DNA of 5,367 nt from contig CAAECI010000077.1 of the NCBI GenBank assembly GCA_900754255.1, forward strand, positions 1-5,367, in the 5' to 3' direction. The notes under the pieces are model-generated. The model was not told the origin of the DNA. It made no database searches and was given only the letters and a program-made list of their open reading frames with translations. Below, piece by piece: positions 1 to 5,367 of this stretch. Origin of the DNA: an uncultured Succinivibrio sp. GTDB lineage: Bacteria > Pseudomonadota > Gammaproteobacteria > Enterobacterales > Succinivibrionaceae. The position numbers were made by a program, and so were the translations under genes. Position 1 is the stretch's first letter; each line of letters opens with the position of its first letter.

Positions 1-144
1 AAGGTTGAGGAAAAGCTCGAGCAAAAGACCGAGGAAGAGGTAGCTCAGAAGGTTGAGGAAAAGCTCGAGCAAAAGACCGAAGAGGAGGTAGCTCAGAAGG
101 TTGAGGAAAAGCTCGAGCAAAAGACTGAGGAAGAGGTAGCTCAG
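1..144 (+). repeat. Three 48-bp in-frame tandem repeats in parP
   Basis: Units lie at 1-48, 49-96 and 97-144, each encoding KVEEKLEQKTEEEVAQ. Unit 2 differs from unit 1 by two bases (GAG GAA changed to GAA GAG) and unit 3 by one (ACC to ACT); all changes are synonymous. Each unit is itself two related octads, KVEEKLEQ and KTEEEVAQ. Two degenerate octads, KVEAPVAQ (145-168) and KELQQEAQ (169-192), follow the array. The array starts at or before the window edge, so its copy number is unknown. The peptide is highly charged and probably helical. Confidence 0.95.
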
Positions 145-738
145 AAGGTTGAAGCTCCGGTTGCACAAAAAGAACTACAGCAGGAAGCACAATCCACCGT
201 TAATGAAGTGAAGAATGCAGAGGAGGTTGTTGAAACCTCCGTTGCCAACGCTTCTGAGAACAAGTCCGAGCCCACGGAATTGACTTGGACCAAGCTTGAA
301 TTACCCGATGAATTTCAGGTATTGTTCTTCTTGGTCAAGGGCGTTCGTTTTGCCGTTCCGCTTATTTATCTGGGCGGCATATTCGAGTGTACACGCTTAA
401 CTCAGATAGCGGGACGTCCTTCATGGTATAAGGGTATGAGTGACATACGCGGCACCAAGCTCAGCGTGGTCGATACCATGGCCTGGGTAAAGCCTGAGGA
501 TAAAAAGGTACACGACTATAAATATTTGATCGTGCTTGATCGTAGTAACTGGGCTTTGGGCTGTGACGAGCTTGAGGGCAACAGGGTGCTGCAAAGCTCT
601 CAAATAAAATTAAGACAAAAAGCCGGAGGAAGGCCGTGGCTTGCGGGCATTGTCAAAAAAGAAATGTGTGCTTTATTGCATGTGAAGGCTATGACCGCTA
701 TGTTTGATTGCGGCATGGACTTGAATAAAAAGCTGTAA
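1..738 (+). CDS. parP: ParP-type CheW-like chemotaxis array protein, 3' part
   Basis: Partial gene: frame 1 is open from the first base of the window, so the true start lies upstream; a GTG at 208 is only an internal codon. The visible 245 residues fall into three parts. Residues 1-64 are charged K/E/Q-rich repeats, about 65-100 are an acidic linker, and about 104-240 are a CheW-like domain. The C-terminal domain carries the ParP signature LPDEFQ, then FAVPL, RPSWYKG, VVDT and RPWLAG (residues 211-216) followed by MCAL, very like ParP of vibrios as I recall it. In that family this AIF domain binds CheA and receptor tips and holds arrays at the pole, while the N-terminal part contacts the ATPase ParC. 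The position directly before cheW supports the call. The odd part is the repetitive linker, described separately. The stop is TAA at 736-738. Confidence 0.88.
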   Translation, partial: KVEEKLEQKTEEEVAQKVEEKLEQKTEEEVAQKVEEKLEQKTEEEVAQKVEAPVAQKELQQEAQSTVNEVKNAEEVVETSVANASENKSEPTELTWTKLELPDEFQVLFFLVKGVRFAVPLIYLGGIFECTRLTQIAGRPSWYKGMSDIRGTKLSVVDTMAWVKPEDKKVHDYKYLIVLDRSNWALGCDELEGNRVLQSSQIKLRQKAGGRPWLAGIVKKEMCALLHVKAMTAMFDCGMDLNKKL

Positions 739-742
739 TTTT

Positions 743-808
743 CGGTCGGACTGTGATCCCGTGCGTAGATCATAAGCAAGTAAGCTTATGCGGCTTTTGC
801 AGCGACCG
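743..808 (+). other. Nested inverted repeats between parP and cheW
   Basis: An outer perfect pair CGGTCG (743-748) / CGACCG (803-808) continues, after a two-base bulge, with CTG (751-753) / CAG (800-802). An inner perfect 7-bp stem CATAAGC (771-777) / GCTTATG (784-790) has a six-base loop, and CCG (759-761) can pair with CGG (791-793). In RNA this would fold into a bulged long hairpin. It could be a processing or attenuation element, a weak terminator (only four T follow the inner stem) or a small structured RNA. Only the complementarity is seen; the function is inferred. Confidence 0.45.
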
Positions 809-823
809 TTAAGCTGGTATATT
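796..823 (+). promoter_or_regulatory. Possible sigma-70-type promoter for cheW
   Basis: TATATT (818-823) matches the -10 consensus at five of six positions. TTTGCA (796-801) is a weak -35 (four of six) with a 16-base spacer. Its position about 45 bp before the cheW start would let cheW and the DUF2802 gene be transcribed separately from the upstream chemotaxis operon. The -35 overlaps the 3' arm of the inverted-repeat element. In the related operons I know, cheW is usually co-transcribed, so this is tentative. Confidence 0.3.
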
Positions 824-868
824 AGCTATTATCCCTATTAAGGGAAATAAAATTAAGGGTATAAAAAT

Positions 869-1387
869 ATGGCAAACGATCAGACTGAAAATAAAGGATC
901 AGTAATTACGGATCTCGAAAACAACAAAGAAGGCGAGATCAAACGCTGGGTTACTTTCCGTTTGGGACAGGAACTGTACGGTGTTAACGTAATGCAGGTA
1001 CGTGAGGTTCTGCGTTATACCGATATTGCTCCGGTTCCGGGAGCCCCCGATTATGTGCTGGGCATTATCAATTTGCGCGGCAATGTCGTGACCGTAATGG
1101 ATACACGCATGCGCTTCGGTCTTTCTCCGGCTGAGGTTACCGACAGCACCCGTATTATGATCATTGAATCGGGCAATAATGTAGTCGGTATTTTGGTAGA
1201 TTCCGTGGCCGAGGTCGCAGATCTCAACACCAGCGAAATCGATGATACTCCGAACGTGGGTACCGAGGATTCGGCTAAGTTCATAAGCGGGGTCTGCAAC
1301 CGTGATGATGATCTGCTGATCTTAATCGATCTCACCAAGCTCCTTTCCGATCAGGAATGGGAAGAAGTAGCCGCCATCAACGGCTAA
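869..1387 (+). CDS. cheW: Chemotaxis coupling protein CheW
   Basis: Encodes a 172-residue soluble adaptor that links methyl-accepting chemotaxis receptors to the histidine kinase CheA in the cytoplasmic signalling array. The length is normal for the family. A short, variable, acidic N-terminus (1-25) is followed by one CheW domain (about 26-162). Motifs include WVTFRL, YGVNVMQVREVLRY, PVPGAP, LGIINLRGNVVTVMDTR and GILVDSVAEV, ending with LLILIDLTKLL. Glu46 and Arg70 align with Glu38 and Arg62 of Escherichia coli CheW, residues known to matter for receptor coupling. The ATG start is supported by AAGGG at 855-859, nine bases upstream. The pattern is that of the polar-flagellum CheW of vibrios and Shewanella. 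It lies 130 bp after parP, a larger gap than expected inside this operon, and 24 bp before the DUF2802 gene. Nothing is missing or broken. Confidence 0.96.
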   Translation: MANDQTENKGSVITDLENNKEGEIKRWVTFRLGQELYGVNVMQVREVLRYTDIAPVPGAPDYVLGIINLRGNVVTVMDTRMRFGLSPAEVTDSTRIMIIESGNNVVGILVDSVAEVADLNTSEIDDTPNVGTEDSAKFISGVCNRDDDLLILIDLTKLLSDQEWEEVAAING

Positions 1388-1395
1388 AGCCTGCC

Positions 1396-1414
1396 AAGGA
1401 ATGAGATAAAAGTG
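1396..1414 (+). promoter_or_regulatory. Ribosome binding site fixing a GTG start
   Basis: AAGGAA at 1396-1401 lies ten bases before GTG at 1412-1414. The next in-frame ATG (1436) has no Shine-Dalgarno match and would start exactly at the membrane segment, so the GTG is preferred. An ATG at 1401 runs into a stop after one further codon and is not a gene start. Confidence 0.7.
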
Positions 1415-2263
1415 CCGTCCTACATAGATCTGTCGATGACGCTCTTTTTTGTGGGAGCTGCGGTACTTTTATGTCTGGTTCTTATCTCCTTTATCCTTCT
1501 GTCAAGACGTGCTCAGCAAAGTGAGAGGCGTCTTGATGATCTTCAAGATCTTGTTCAAAAGCTAAACGACGAAACGATCAAATTGCACGACGAGCTTTCC
1601 GTCCGTGATCGGCGTATCGAAGCCTGCGAGCGTGAAAATGAGTCTTTTAGGGAAGCGTTGCAGCAGCAAGGTGACAGCGCTAAGCAGCAGGATGAAATAC
1701 TTTCTAAGTATCAGCTGGAGCTCTCTTCATTGGGTGATGAGATCAAGGCCCTAAGGGAAGAATTCAAAAAACAGATCGCAGGGCATGATGAGCCAAGGAC
1801 GGTAATCTCAAAAAAAGAAGCGGCCGCCGCCGATGTAGCAACAAACTTAAATAAGGTTGATGCATCTAAGTCTGTTGCACCCGCTCCTAAGGAAAGCAAC
1901 ATAGTTGCGGCCAAGGCCAAGCTTGAGACCTCAGATCCCGAGGAGATGGTTTCCGAGGATAATGCCCGCAAGCTTATTAAGAGCGGCATGGAGTTAAACG
2001 AGGTGGCATCTCGTACCGGACTTTCAAATGCCGAGATTGATATGATCGCCAATATGCTGAGACCTGCCGCCCACGATATGCGGAATGAGAGTATGTCTGC
2101 AGTGGAGGCAACGCTTCCCCCTAGGAGCTCAGTTCCTTCAGATCATGTTGCAGAGAGTGAAGGACAGTCGGAAAAGACCGTTGCCCCAGCTCCAGTACGC
2201 CATGTAGCTTCCTTGAAGGCTCGCAATGCCTACGGGATCAGCAGCCTGCGCCGTCATCACTAA
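1412..2263 (+). CDS. DUF2802 membrane-anchored coiled-coil protein
   Basis: A 283-residue protein of unknown biochemical function that follows cheW in many polar-flagellate gammaproteobacteria; this neighbourhood is the main support. Residues 9-31 form one strong membrane segment, followed by basic SRR, which suggests an inner-membrane anchor with the rest in the cytoplasm. Residues about 34-123 are a charged, Leu/Gln/Glu-rich coiled coil. Residues 124-183 are an Ala/Pro/Lys linker. About 184-218 is the DUF2802 core: NARKLIKSGMELNEVASRTG then LSNAEIDMIANML, resembling a small helix-turn-helix-like fold in which a glycine-containing turn separates two helices. A 65-residue low-complexity tail ends in a basic stretch, VRHVASLKARNAYG and SSLRRHH. 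It is 24 bp after cheW and probably co-transcribed with it. A role in array positioning or flagellar placement is a guess from context. DNA binding cannot be concluded from the helical core. Confidence 0.82.
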   Translation: MPSYIDLSMTLFFVGAAVLLCLVLISFILLSRRAQQSERRLDDLQDLVQKLNDETIKLHDELSVRDRRIEACERENESFREALQQQGDSAKQQDEILSKYQLELSSLGDEIKALREEFKKQIAGHDEPRTVISKKEAAAADVATNLNKVDASKSVAPAPKESNIVAAKAKLETSDPEEMVSEDNARKLIKSGMELNEVASRTGLSNAEIDMIANMLRPAAHDMRNESMSAVEATLPPRSSVPSDHVAESEGQSEKTVAPAPVRHVASLKARNAYGISSLRRHH

Positions 2264-2281
2264 GAGCGGCGCTTTCTCTTA
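2261..2281. terminator. Weak hairpin between convergent genes
   Basis: TAAGAG (2261-2266, containing the DUF2802 stop codon) is the exact reverse complement of CTCTTA (2276-2281), with a nine-base loop. It sits in the 32-bp gap between the convergent DUF2802 and anmK stops. There is no T-tract on either strand, so efficient intrinsic termination is doubtful. The 3' ends of the two transcripts may overlap. Confidence 0.25.
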
Positions 2282-2295
2282 AGTTCAAATGCTTA

Positions 2296-3465
2296 CTAAA
2301 ATAAATTTGCCTTTCTGAGCATTCTTTCAAACCAGCCGTCAGAAGCGGGAGTTAAATTACCGGCAATTGCGCTTTTTGAGGCCTTGCTTGAGGATCCCAA
2401 ATTCAATTTAAGGCCCTTCGTAAAGAGATAGGCAAAATATGCAAAGCTTAGGGCTTCAAGCGTATCTGATCCCGCTCCGAACTTGCTGCAATCACAGACG
2501 CGTATGCCGAAATTGGAGAGCAATTTTTTGAAGCCGGAGCATAGAAGCGGGTTCTTAGCGCCGCCGCCGCAGAGTATGAGCGTGCCGCCTTTAAGATTGT
2601 GCGAGCTTACTTCAAAAAGCAAAGCCATACTTGCCGTCTTGACGGTAAGCTCGGTAAGCGTGGCCAAGAGATCGTTCACCGATAGTATTTTCTTTTCCAC
2701 CATCAATAACTGTTTTGCGATAAAGTCCTCATTAAAAAGCTCGCGTCCTGTGGACTTGGGTGGGAGTTTTCCAAAGTAGGGGTGTAAGATCAGCTCATTC
2801 AACACCTCCTGATTTACCCGTCCTTTTGATGCCGCTTGGGCATTCAGATCGCAAGAGCTTTTTAGAAATCTACGGGCACATAGATCAAGAAGAGTATTGG
2901 CAGGTCCGGTGTCAAAGCCCGATATGATCTCACCTCCGGTGTTTAAAACCGTAATATTGGCGATCCCGCCTAAATTTAGGATGTAGCGCGGCTCCTCGTC
3001 GCTTTTGAAAAAGCCTGAGTTAAAGGCAGGGGTGAGCGGCGCTCCCTCACCGCCTAGAGCCAGATCACGCGATCGAAAATCACTGATCACATCGATATTA
3101 CAAAGCTCGGCTAAAAGGGCGGAGTTATTAAGCTGCACGGAAAAGCCCTGATCGGGACAATGTCTGACGGTCTGTCCGTGCGATCCTACGGCTTTAACAT
3201 CCGCACTAGATATTGAGGCCTTAGCAAGCAACTCTTTTATGCATTGTGCCTGCGCTTTGGCGATGAAGATCCCTGCCCGTGAGGACTTTTCAAGCTCATC
3301 GTCGCCGCTCTTGCATAGGGAGCTTAAGACGGATTTTTCCTCCGTAGTCCAAGCTCTTGAGCTTTTGGCGATCACGCGGCGCGATCCGTTGTCAAAGTCG
3401 GCAAGAACCGCATCCATGGCGTCAATACTGGTTCCTGACATCAGCCCTATATACAAGTTACTCAT
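2296..3465 (-). CDS. anmK: Anhydro-N-acetylmuramic acid kinase AnmK
   Basis: Cytoplasmic kinase of peptidoglycan recycling: it hydrolyses and phosphorylates 1,6-anhydro-MurNAc with ATP to give MurNAc-6-phosphate, which MurQ then uses. At 389 residues it is slightly longer than the usual roughly 370. Motifs in order are GLMSGTSIDAMDA (7-19, nucleotide-binding loop), GSHGQT (94-99), DFRSRDLALGGEGAPLTP (129-146), LNLGGIANIT (163-172) and GFDTGPAN (183-190), which contains Asp185, matching the known catalytic base. PKSTGRELFN (236-245) and CGGGAKNPLL (299-308) follow, then TLEALSFAYFA near residue 340. The gene is intact. The ATG at 3465-3463 places the first strand and GTS motif at the normal distance, although no good Shine-Dalgarno sequence precedes it. 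It converges with the chemotaxis genes and diverges from the surface-protein gene, so it looks monocistronic. No murQ or amidase gene is visible nearby. Confidence 0.96.
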   Translation of the reverse strand: MSNLYIGLMSGTSIDAMDAVLADFDNGSRRVIAKSSRAWTTEEKSVLSSLCKSGDDELEKSSRAGIFIAKAQAQCIKELLAKASISSADVKAVGSHGQTVRHCPDQGFSVQLNNSALLAELCNIDVISDFRSRDLALGGEGAPLTPAFNSGFFKSDEEPRYILNLGGIANITVLNTGGEIISGFDTGPANTLLDLCARRFLKSSCDLNAQAASKGRVNQEVLNELILHPYFGKLPPKSTGRELFNEDFIAKQLLMVEKKILSVNDLLATLTELTVKTASMALLFEVSSHNLKGGTLILCGGGAKNPLLCSGFKKLLSNFGIRVCDCSKFGAGSDTLEALSFAYFAYLFTKGLKLNLGSSSKASKSAIAGNLTPASDGWFERMLRKANLF

Positions 3466-3491
3466 ATTTCACGTTTTGTCTTAAAAATCGA

Positions 3492-3522
3492 TTAATAGCA
3501 TTTCTGCTCAGCGTCTACTCAA
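3492..3522 (-). promoter_or_regulatory. Possible anmK promoter with extended -10
   Basis: Read on the - strand, TGCTATTAA gives an extended -10 (TG, one base, then TATTAA at 3497-3492; four of six to consensus). TTGAGT (3522-3517) is a -35 with four of six matches. The 19-base spacer is long, which an extended -10 can tolerate. It would give a leader of about 20 bases before the anmK ATG. This is motif matching only. Confidence 0.35.
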
Positions 3523-3867
3523 ATTAGCAAGTGCTTCCACGACTATACAGCGTTGCCGGCTTATAAATTCTTTCTGTATGCCAATAGCATTTGTTGGTCT
3601 AAGTGAACAGATGGAGACTGCGTAACAAATCAAATTAATTCAAAGCTTCAAAGGAATCGAAAGACATTGCAGAAGTCACCGAGCAATTTTACAAATTATA
3701 AATAACTCCTATGAAGAGAAATCCTGAAAAGTTATGTGACTGAAATTTAAAGCCAGTCTTTACAGGATGGACCTGCCTGAGCCAATTTTGGGAAAAAGAG
3801 ACTCAGTACCAATCTTCCGGCAGTTTATCGCATCTTTCCTTCAAATTTCTTTGGAGGTGTGATCCAG

Positions 3868-3879
3868 AACAAATTTGTT
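3868..3879. promoter_or_regulatory. Perfect 12-bp palindrome, possible operator
   Basis: AACAAATTTGTT is its own reverse complement and lies 201 bp before the surface-protein start. A perfect dyad in a non-coding, divergent-promoter region is compatible with a dimeric repressor site. I recognise no specific regulator, and A+T-rich palindromes of this length arise by chance. Confidence 0.25.
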
Positions 3880-3915
3880 TTGTGCATCAAAAAGAAAAAG
3901 TCTTGACGATATGTG

Positions 3916-3953
3916 ATCTTTTCAGCTTTTTAAAAGATAAGTATTTTTTTTTT
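3916..3953 (+). terminator. A+T-rich hairpin followed by T10 tract
   Basis: ATCTTTT (3916-3922) pairs with AAAAGAT (3932-3938) across a nine-base loop, and ten T (3944-3953) follow after five bases. The layout is like an intrinsic terminator, but the stem has only one G-C pair and no coding gene lies directly upstream on this strand. It could end an unannotated small transcript, act as a leader element, or be chance. The T10 homopolymer itself is certain. Confidence 0.25.
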
Positions 3954-3965
3954 ATGCGTCTGCGC

Positions 3966-3971
3966 AATAAT
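3966..3971 (+). promoter_or_regulatory. Candidate -10 element for the surface-protein gene
   Basis: AATAAT matches five of six bases of the -10 consensus and would give a leader of roughly 100 bases. The -35 position (about 3943-3948) falls on the beginning of the T10 tract and has no good -35 hexamer, so an activator or A/T-tract contact would be needed. TTGACG at 3903-3908 is a good -35 but has no matching -10 at normal spacing. The true promoter is undetermined. Confidence 0.22.
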
Positions 3972-3987
3972 GTGCTGTGTAGTCAAC

Positions 3988-4008
3988 TTTTAATACTCTG
4001 TATTAAAA
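3988..4008 (+). repeat. Perfect 8-bp inverted repeat in leader
   Basis: TTTTAATA (3988-3995) and TATTAAAA (4001-4008) are exact reverse complements around a five-base centre CTCTG. This is about 75-90 bp before the surface-protein start. It could be an operator for a dimeric regulator or a weak A+T-only RNA hairpin. Confidence 0.5.
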
Positions 4009-4048
4009 ATCCAACAGCTAAGTTTTCACTGTTTATTTGTCTTAGTGC

Positions 4049-4070
4049 TTTCGCTTTAGCGAAACAGGAG
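4049..4070 (+). promoter_or_regulatory. Hairpin abutting the ribosome binding site
   Basis: TTTCGC (4049-4054) pairs with GCGAAA (4059-4064) around the loop TTTA, and the arms match for seven bases if the loop is reduced to two. One base later comes AGGAG (4066-4070), ten bases before the ATG at 4081. The strong Shine-Dalgarno sequence fixes the start. The adjacent stem could influence ribosome access or transcript stability, or be a DNA operator. Confidence 0.5.
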
Positions 4071-4080
4071 AATTATCAAT

Positions 4081-5367
4081 ATGATCAAGCAGACTCGCGG
4101 CACAATTAGATTTTTGCTTGCCGATTATCGTGCCGTCCTTAAATATGCCATGATTGCAGCGGCAGGAATTGCCTTGTCATCACCTTCTTATGCTGATGGC
4201 TCTGAAACTGGGGAAGATATAGCACAAACACCTAGCGAAGGTACAGAAAACGAAATACTCATTAAAACAGAAAAAACCTATTCCGAAGGCACGGACTTTG
4301 GTAAAAAAATCGTTATACAATGCAATGGAGAGACGCATACAAGCGGTAAACTGACGCTTAAAGACGGTAATTACACGGCCAAGTCAGTCCTCGTTAGTGG
4401 AGGAACAATGGGTGAGCGTATAAGAAACGAGCTTGTGATCCGCGATGCAACTCTGACTACGTCCGAGAATAACGGAATGCCCGATGTCGGTACTCACGTG
4501 ATGGATCCGGTTTTTGTTATGGGTAAGTTATCCCTCACGAACGCTACTATAACATCAAGAGACGGTGGCGAACCGGCAGATGTTCAATTATGGGGTCCTG
4601 ATGCCGAGGCTGCATTTGCAGGTAACGTAACTATCGACGGCGATTATCTCGGTTTTGGTCAATTCAAAGATGAAAAAAATGAGCTTCTTAATATAGTTCT
4701 GGACGGTAAGGATATAAACGGAACCTATACCGGCTTAAACCTCAAAGTAAACGGTGAAATTGGTATTGACCGCGCATCACTTACCCTCAAGGGCTACGAC
4801 AAGGCGGATACCGGGACTGATGATACCTTTACCAAGGTAACCGCCGTAGAAACCTGCATCAGTAATGGCGGACGATTGACCGTCGGTCATAACGCTTCCA
4901 TGGAGATCCAAGGATTATATATAGAAAATGTTGATGGTATTGGGGTAAAACCTGGCACTGTGACAGTAGAGAATGGCGGCAAGCTTCTAGTTACTGGAAA
5001 AGGCTATAACGGCAAAGAAGAAGATCAATTTTTTGCCGTGGGCAATTATACAGAGGATGGAGATCCCAGTGATCAAGAAATTAAGGACTTGAAAGGAATT
5101 ATAAAGGCCGCCAATTCTTCCGAAATTGTGTTCAGCCACAAAGCGGCAGTACTTTATGATCCTGTGACTATCCCTGATGATGAAGATGGCGATAATTTAG
5201 CTTACGTTCCCAATCAAGCCTTTGACATTGACAACAGCTCAAAGCTTACCATCTCTGATTTAGGTGCGATGACAAAGGCAGGGGTTAAGGCCTTAAAGGA
5301 AAAACTTCTTTATAACGGCACCGGTACTCTGGACGGCTATACCTGGGATGAGTCTGAAAAAATTACC
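4081..5367 (+). CDS. Secreted beta-helix surface protein, probable autotransporter passenger, 5' part
   Basis: The frame is open from ATG 4081 to the last base (429 codons, no stop), so the 3' end is missing. An in-frame TAG at 4057 and AGGAG at 4066-4070 fix the start. Residues 1-38 are a long signal peptide: a basic n-region (Lys3, Arg6, Arg10, Arg17, Lys21), a hydrophobic core YAMIAAAGIAL (22-32) and SSPSYA, with likely cleavage after Ala38. The mature part is acidic and Gly/Asn/Thr/Asp-rich, with many short strand-turn units such as GKLTLKDGNYTA, NELVIRDATLTT, GKLSLTNATITS, GGRLTVGHNAS and TVTVENGGKLLVTG. This pattern is typical of right-handed beta-helix passengers of type V-secreted proteins. 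Two cysteines (81 and 259) are somewhat unusual for such passengers. No beta-barrel is visible, so export by an autotransporter C-terminus is inferred; a two-partner or other secreted adhesin is possible. The ligand and role are unknown. Confidence 0.75.
   Translation, partial: MIKQTRGTIRFLLADYRAVLKYAMIAAAGIALSSPSYADGSETGEDIAQTPSEGTENEILIKTEKTYSEGTDFGKKIVIQCNGETHTSGKLTLKDGNYTAKSVLVSGGTMGERIRNELVIRDATLTTSENNGMPDVGTHVMDPVFVMGKLSLTNATITSRDGGEPADVQLWGPDAEAAFAGNVTIDGDYLGFGQFKDEKNELLNIVLDGKDINGTYTGLNLKVNGEIGIDRASLTLKGYDKADTGTDDTFTKVTAVETCISNGGRLTVGHNASMEIQGLYIENVDGIGVKPGTVTVENGGKLLVTGKGYNGKEEDQFFAVGNYTEDGDPSDQEIKDLKGIIKAANSSEIVFSHKAAVLYDPVTIPDDEDGDNLAYVPNQAFDIDNSSKLTISDLGAMTKAGVKALKEKLLYNGTGTLDGYTWDESEKIT

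Larger units (their letters stand above)
3466..4080. other. 615-bp intergenic region between divergent genes
   Basis: I see no supportable gene here. The first 400 bp have frequent stops on the + strand in the two frames I traced, plus short open stretches (for example 3485-3622 and 3626-3721) without recognisable products. From 3744 to 4106 one + frame is open (122 codons), but its product is Phe/Cys-rich, lacks a convincing start with a ribosome binding site, and runs into the following gene in another frame. The region carries a possible anmK promoter at its left end. Towards the right it has a perfect 12-bp palindrome (3868-3879), a T10 tract (3944-3953) and two inverted repeats (3988-4008 and 4049-4064), presumably in the leader of the downstream gene. 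A decayed mobile element is possible, but I recognised none. Confidence 0.6.

Noticed and set aside
1..144. Tandem repeats as a CRISPR array
   Set aside because: The 48-bp units are directly adjacent with no spacers and keep an open reading frame that leads into the ParP domain.
208..210. GTG at 208 as the true start of the ParP gene
   Set aside because: The same frame is open through the upstream repeats to the window edge, those repeats encode a coherent protein pattern, and ParP normally has a long N-terminal part before the CheW-like domain.
1051..1338. Antisense open frames inside parP, cheW, the DUF2802 gene and anmK
   Set aside because: They are shadows of well-supported genes on the other strand, have implausible Ser/Thr/Ile-rich or Ser/Ala-rich products and no family resemblance.
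3485..3721. Short open stretches that might be remnants of a transposase or other decayed gene
   Set aside because: The longest pieces are 46 and 32 codons, each closed by stops, and I recognised no motif, terminal inverted repeats or target duplication.
3858..3926. TGTGATC boxes as CRP sites (also one at 752-758)
   Set aside because: Each has only the left half TGTGA; the matching TCACA half at the required six-base spacing is absent.
3744..4109. 122-codon open frame on the + strand in the intergenic region (ATG at 3882 gives 75 residues)
   Set aside because: The product is Phe- and Cys-rich with no recognisable domain, no Shine-Dalgarno sequence supports the ATG, it is read through the T10 tract, and it overlaps the well-supported gene at 4081 in another frame.

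Overview
The window looks like a chromosomal segment of a flagellated gammaproteobacterium. The first three genes on the + strand are a ParP-type CheW-like protein, CheW, and a DUF2802 membrane/coiled-coil protein. This is the end of the chemotaxis operon found in polarly flagellated gammaproteobacteria (Vibrio, Shewanella, Pseudomonas, Aeromonas-type orders), where parC-parP-cheW-DUF2802 follow cheA/cheB. The moderate A+T content and the following autotransporter-like gene would fit a host-associated member such as the Succinivibrionaceae (Aeromonadales), but that genus-level guess is inference only.

Layout. Positions 1-738 hold the 3' part of parP, entering the window inside a tandem array of 48-bp (16-codon) repeats and ending with the CheW-like array-integration domain. 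A 130-bp spacer (739-868) contains nested inverted repeats and a possible promoter. cheW (869-1387) follows, then after 24 bp the DUF2802 gene (1412-2263, GTG start). Convergent to these, on the - strand, is anmK (2296-3465), an anhydro-N-acetylmuramic acid kinase of peptidoglycan recycling. The 615-bp region 3466-4080 has no gene I can support; it carries a possible anmK promoter, several inverted repeats and a T10 tract. From 4081 to the window end runs the first 429 codons of a secreted protein with a long signal peptide and a beta-strand-rich, probably beta-helical passenger, most likely an autotransporter or adhesin. It is truncated by the window edge.

How they work together. ParP tethers the CheA/CheW/receptor arrays to the cell pole through ParC, CheW couples receptors to CheA, and the DUF2802 protein is a conserved but uncharacterised membrane partner encoded with them. 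AnmK and the surface protein are independent transcription units with no visible link to chemotaxis.

The best second looks are the near-identical DNA repeats in the ParP linker, built from an older 8-residue repeat; the structured parP-cheW spacer; and the T10 tract plus inverted repeats in the leader of the surface-protein gene. I do not see clear evidence for a wholly new multi-gene system here.
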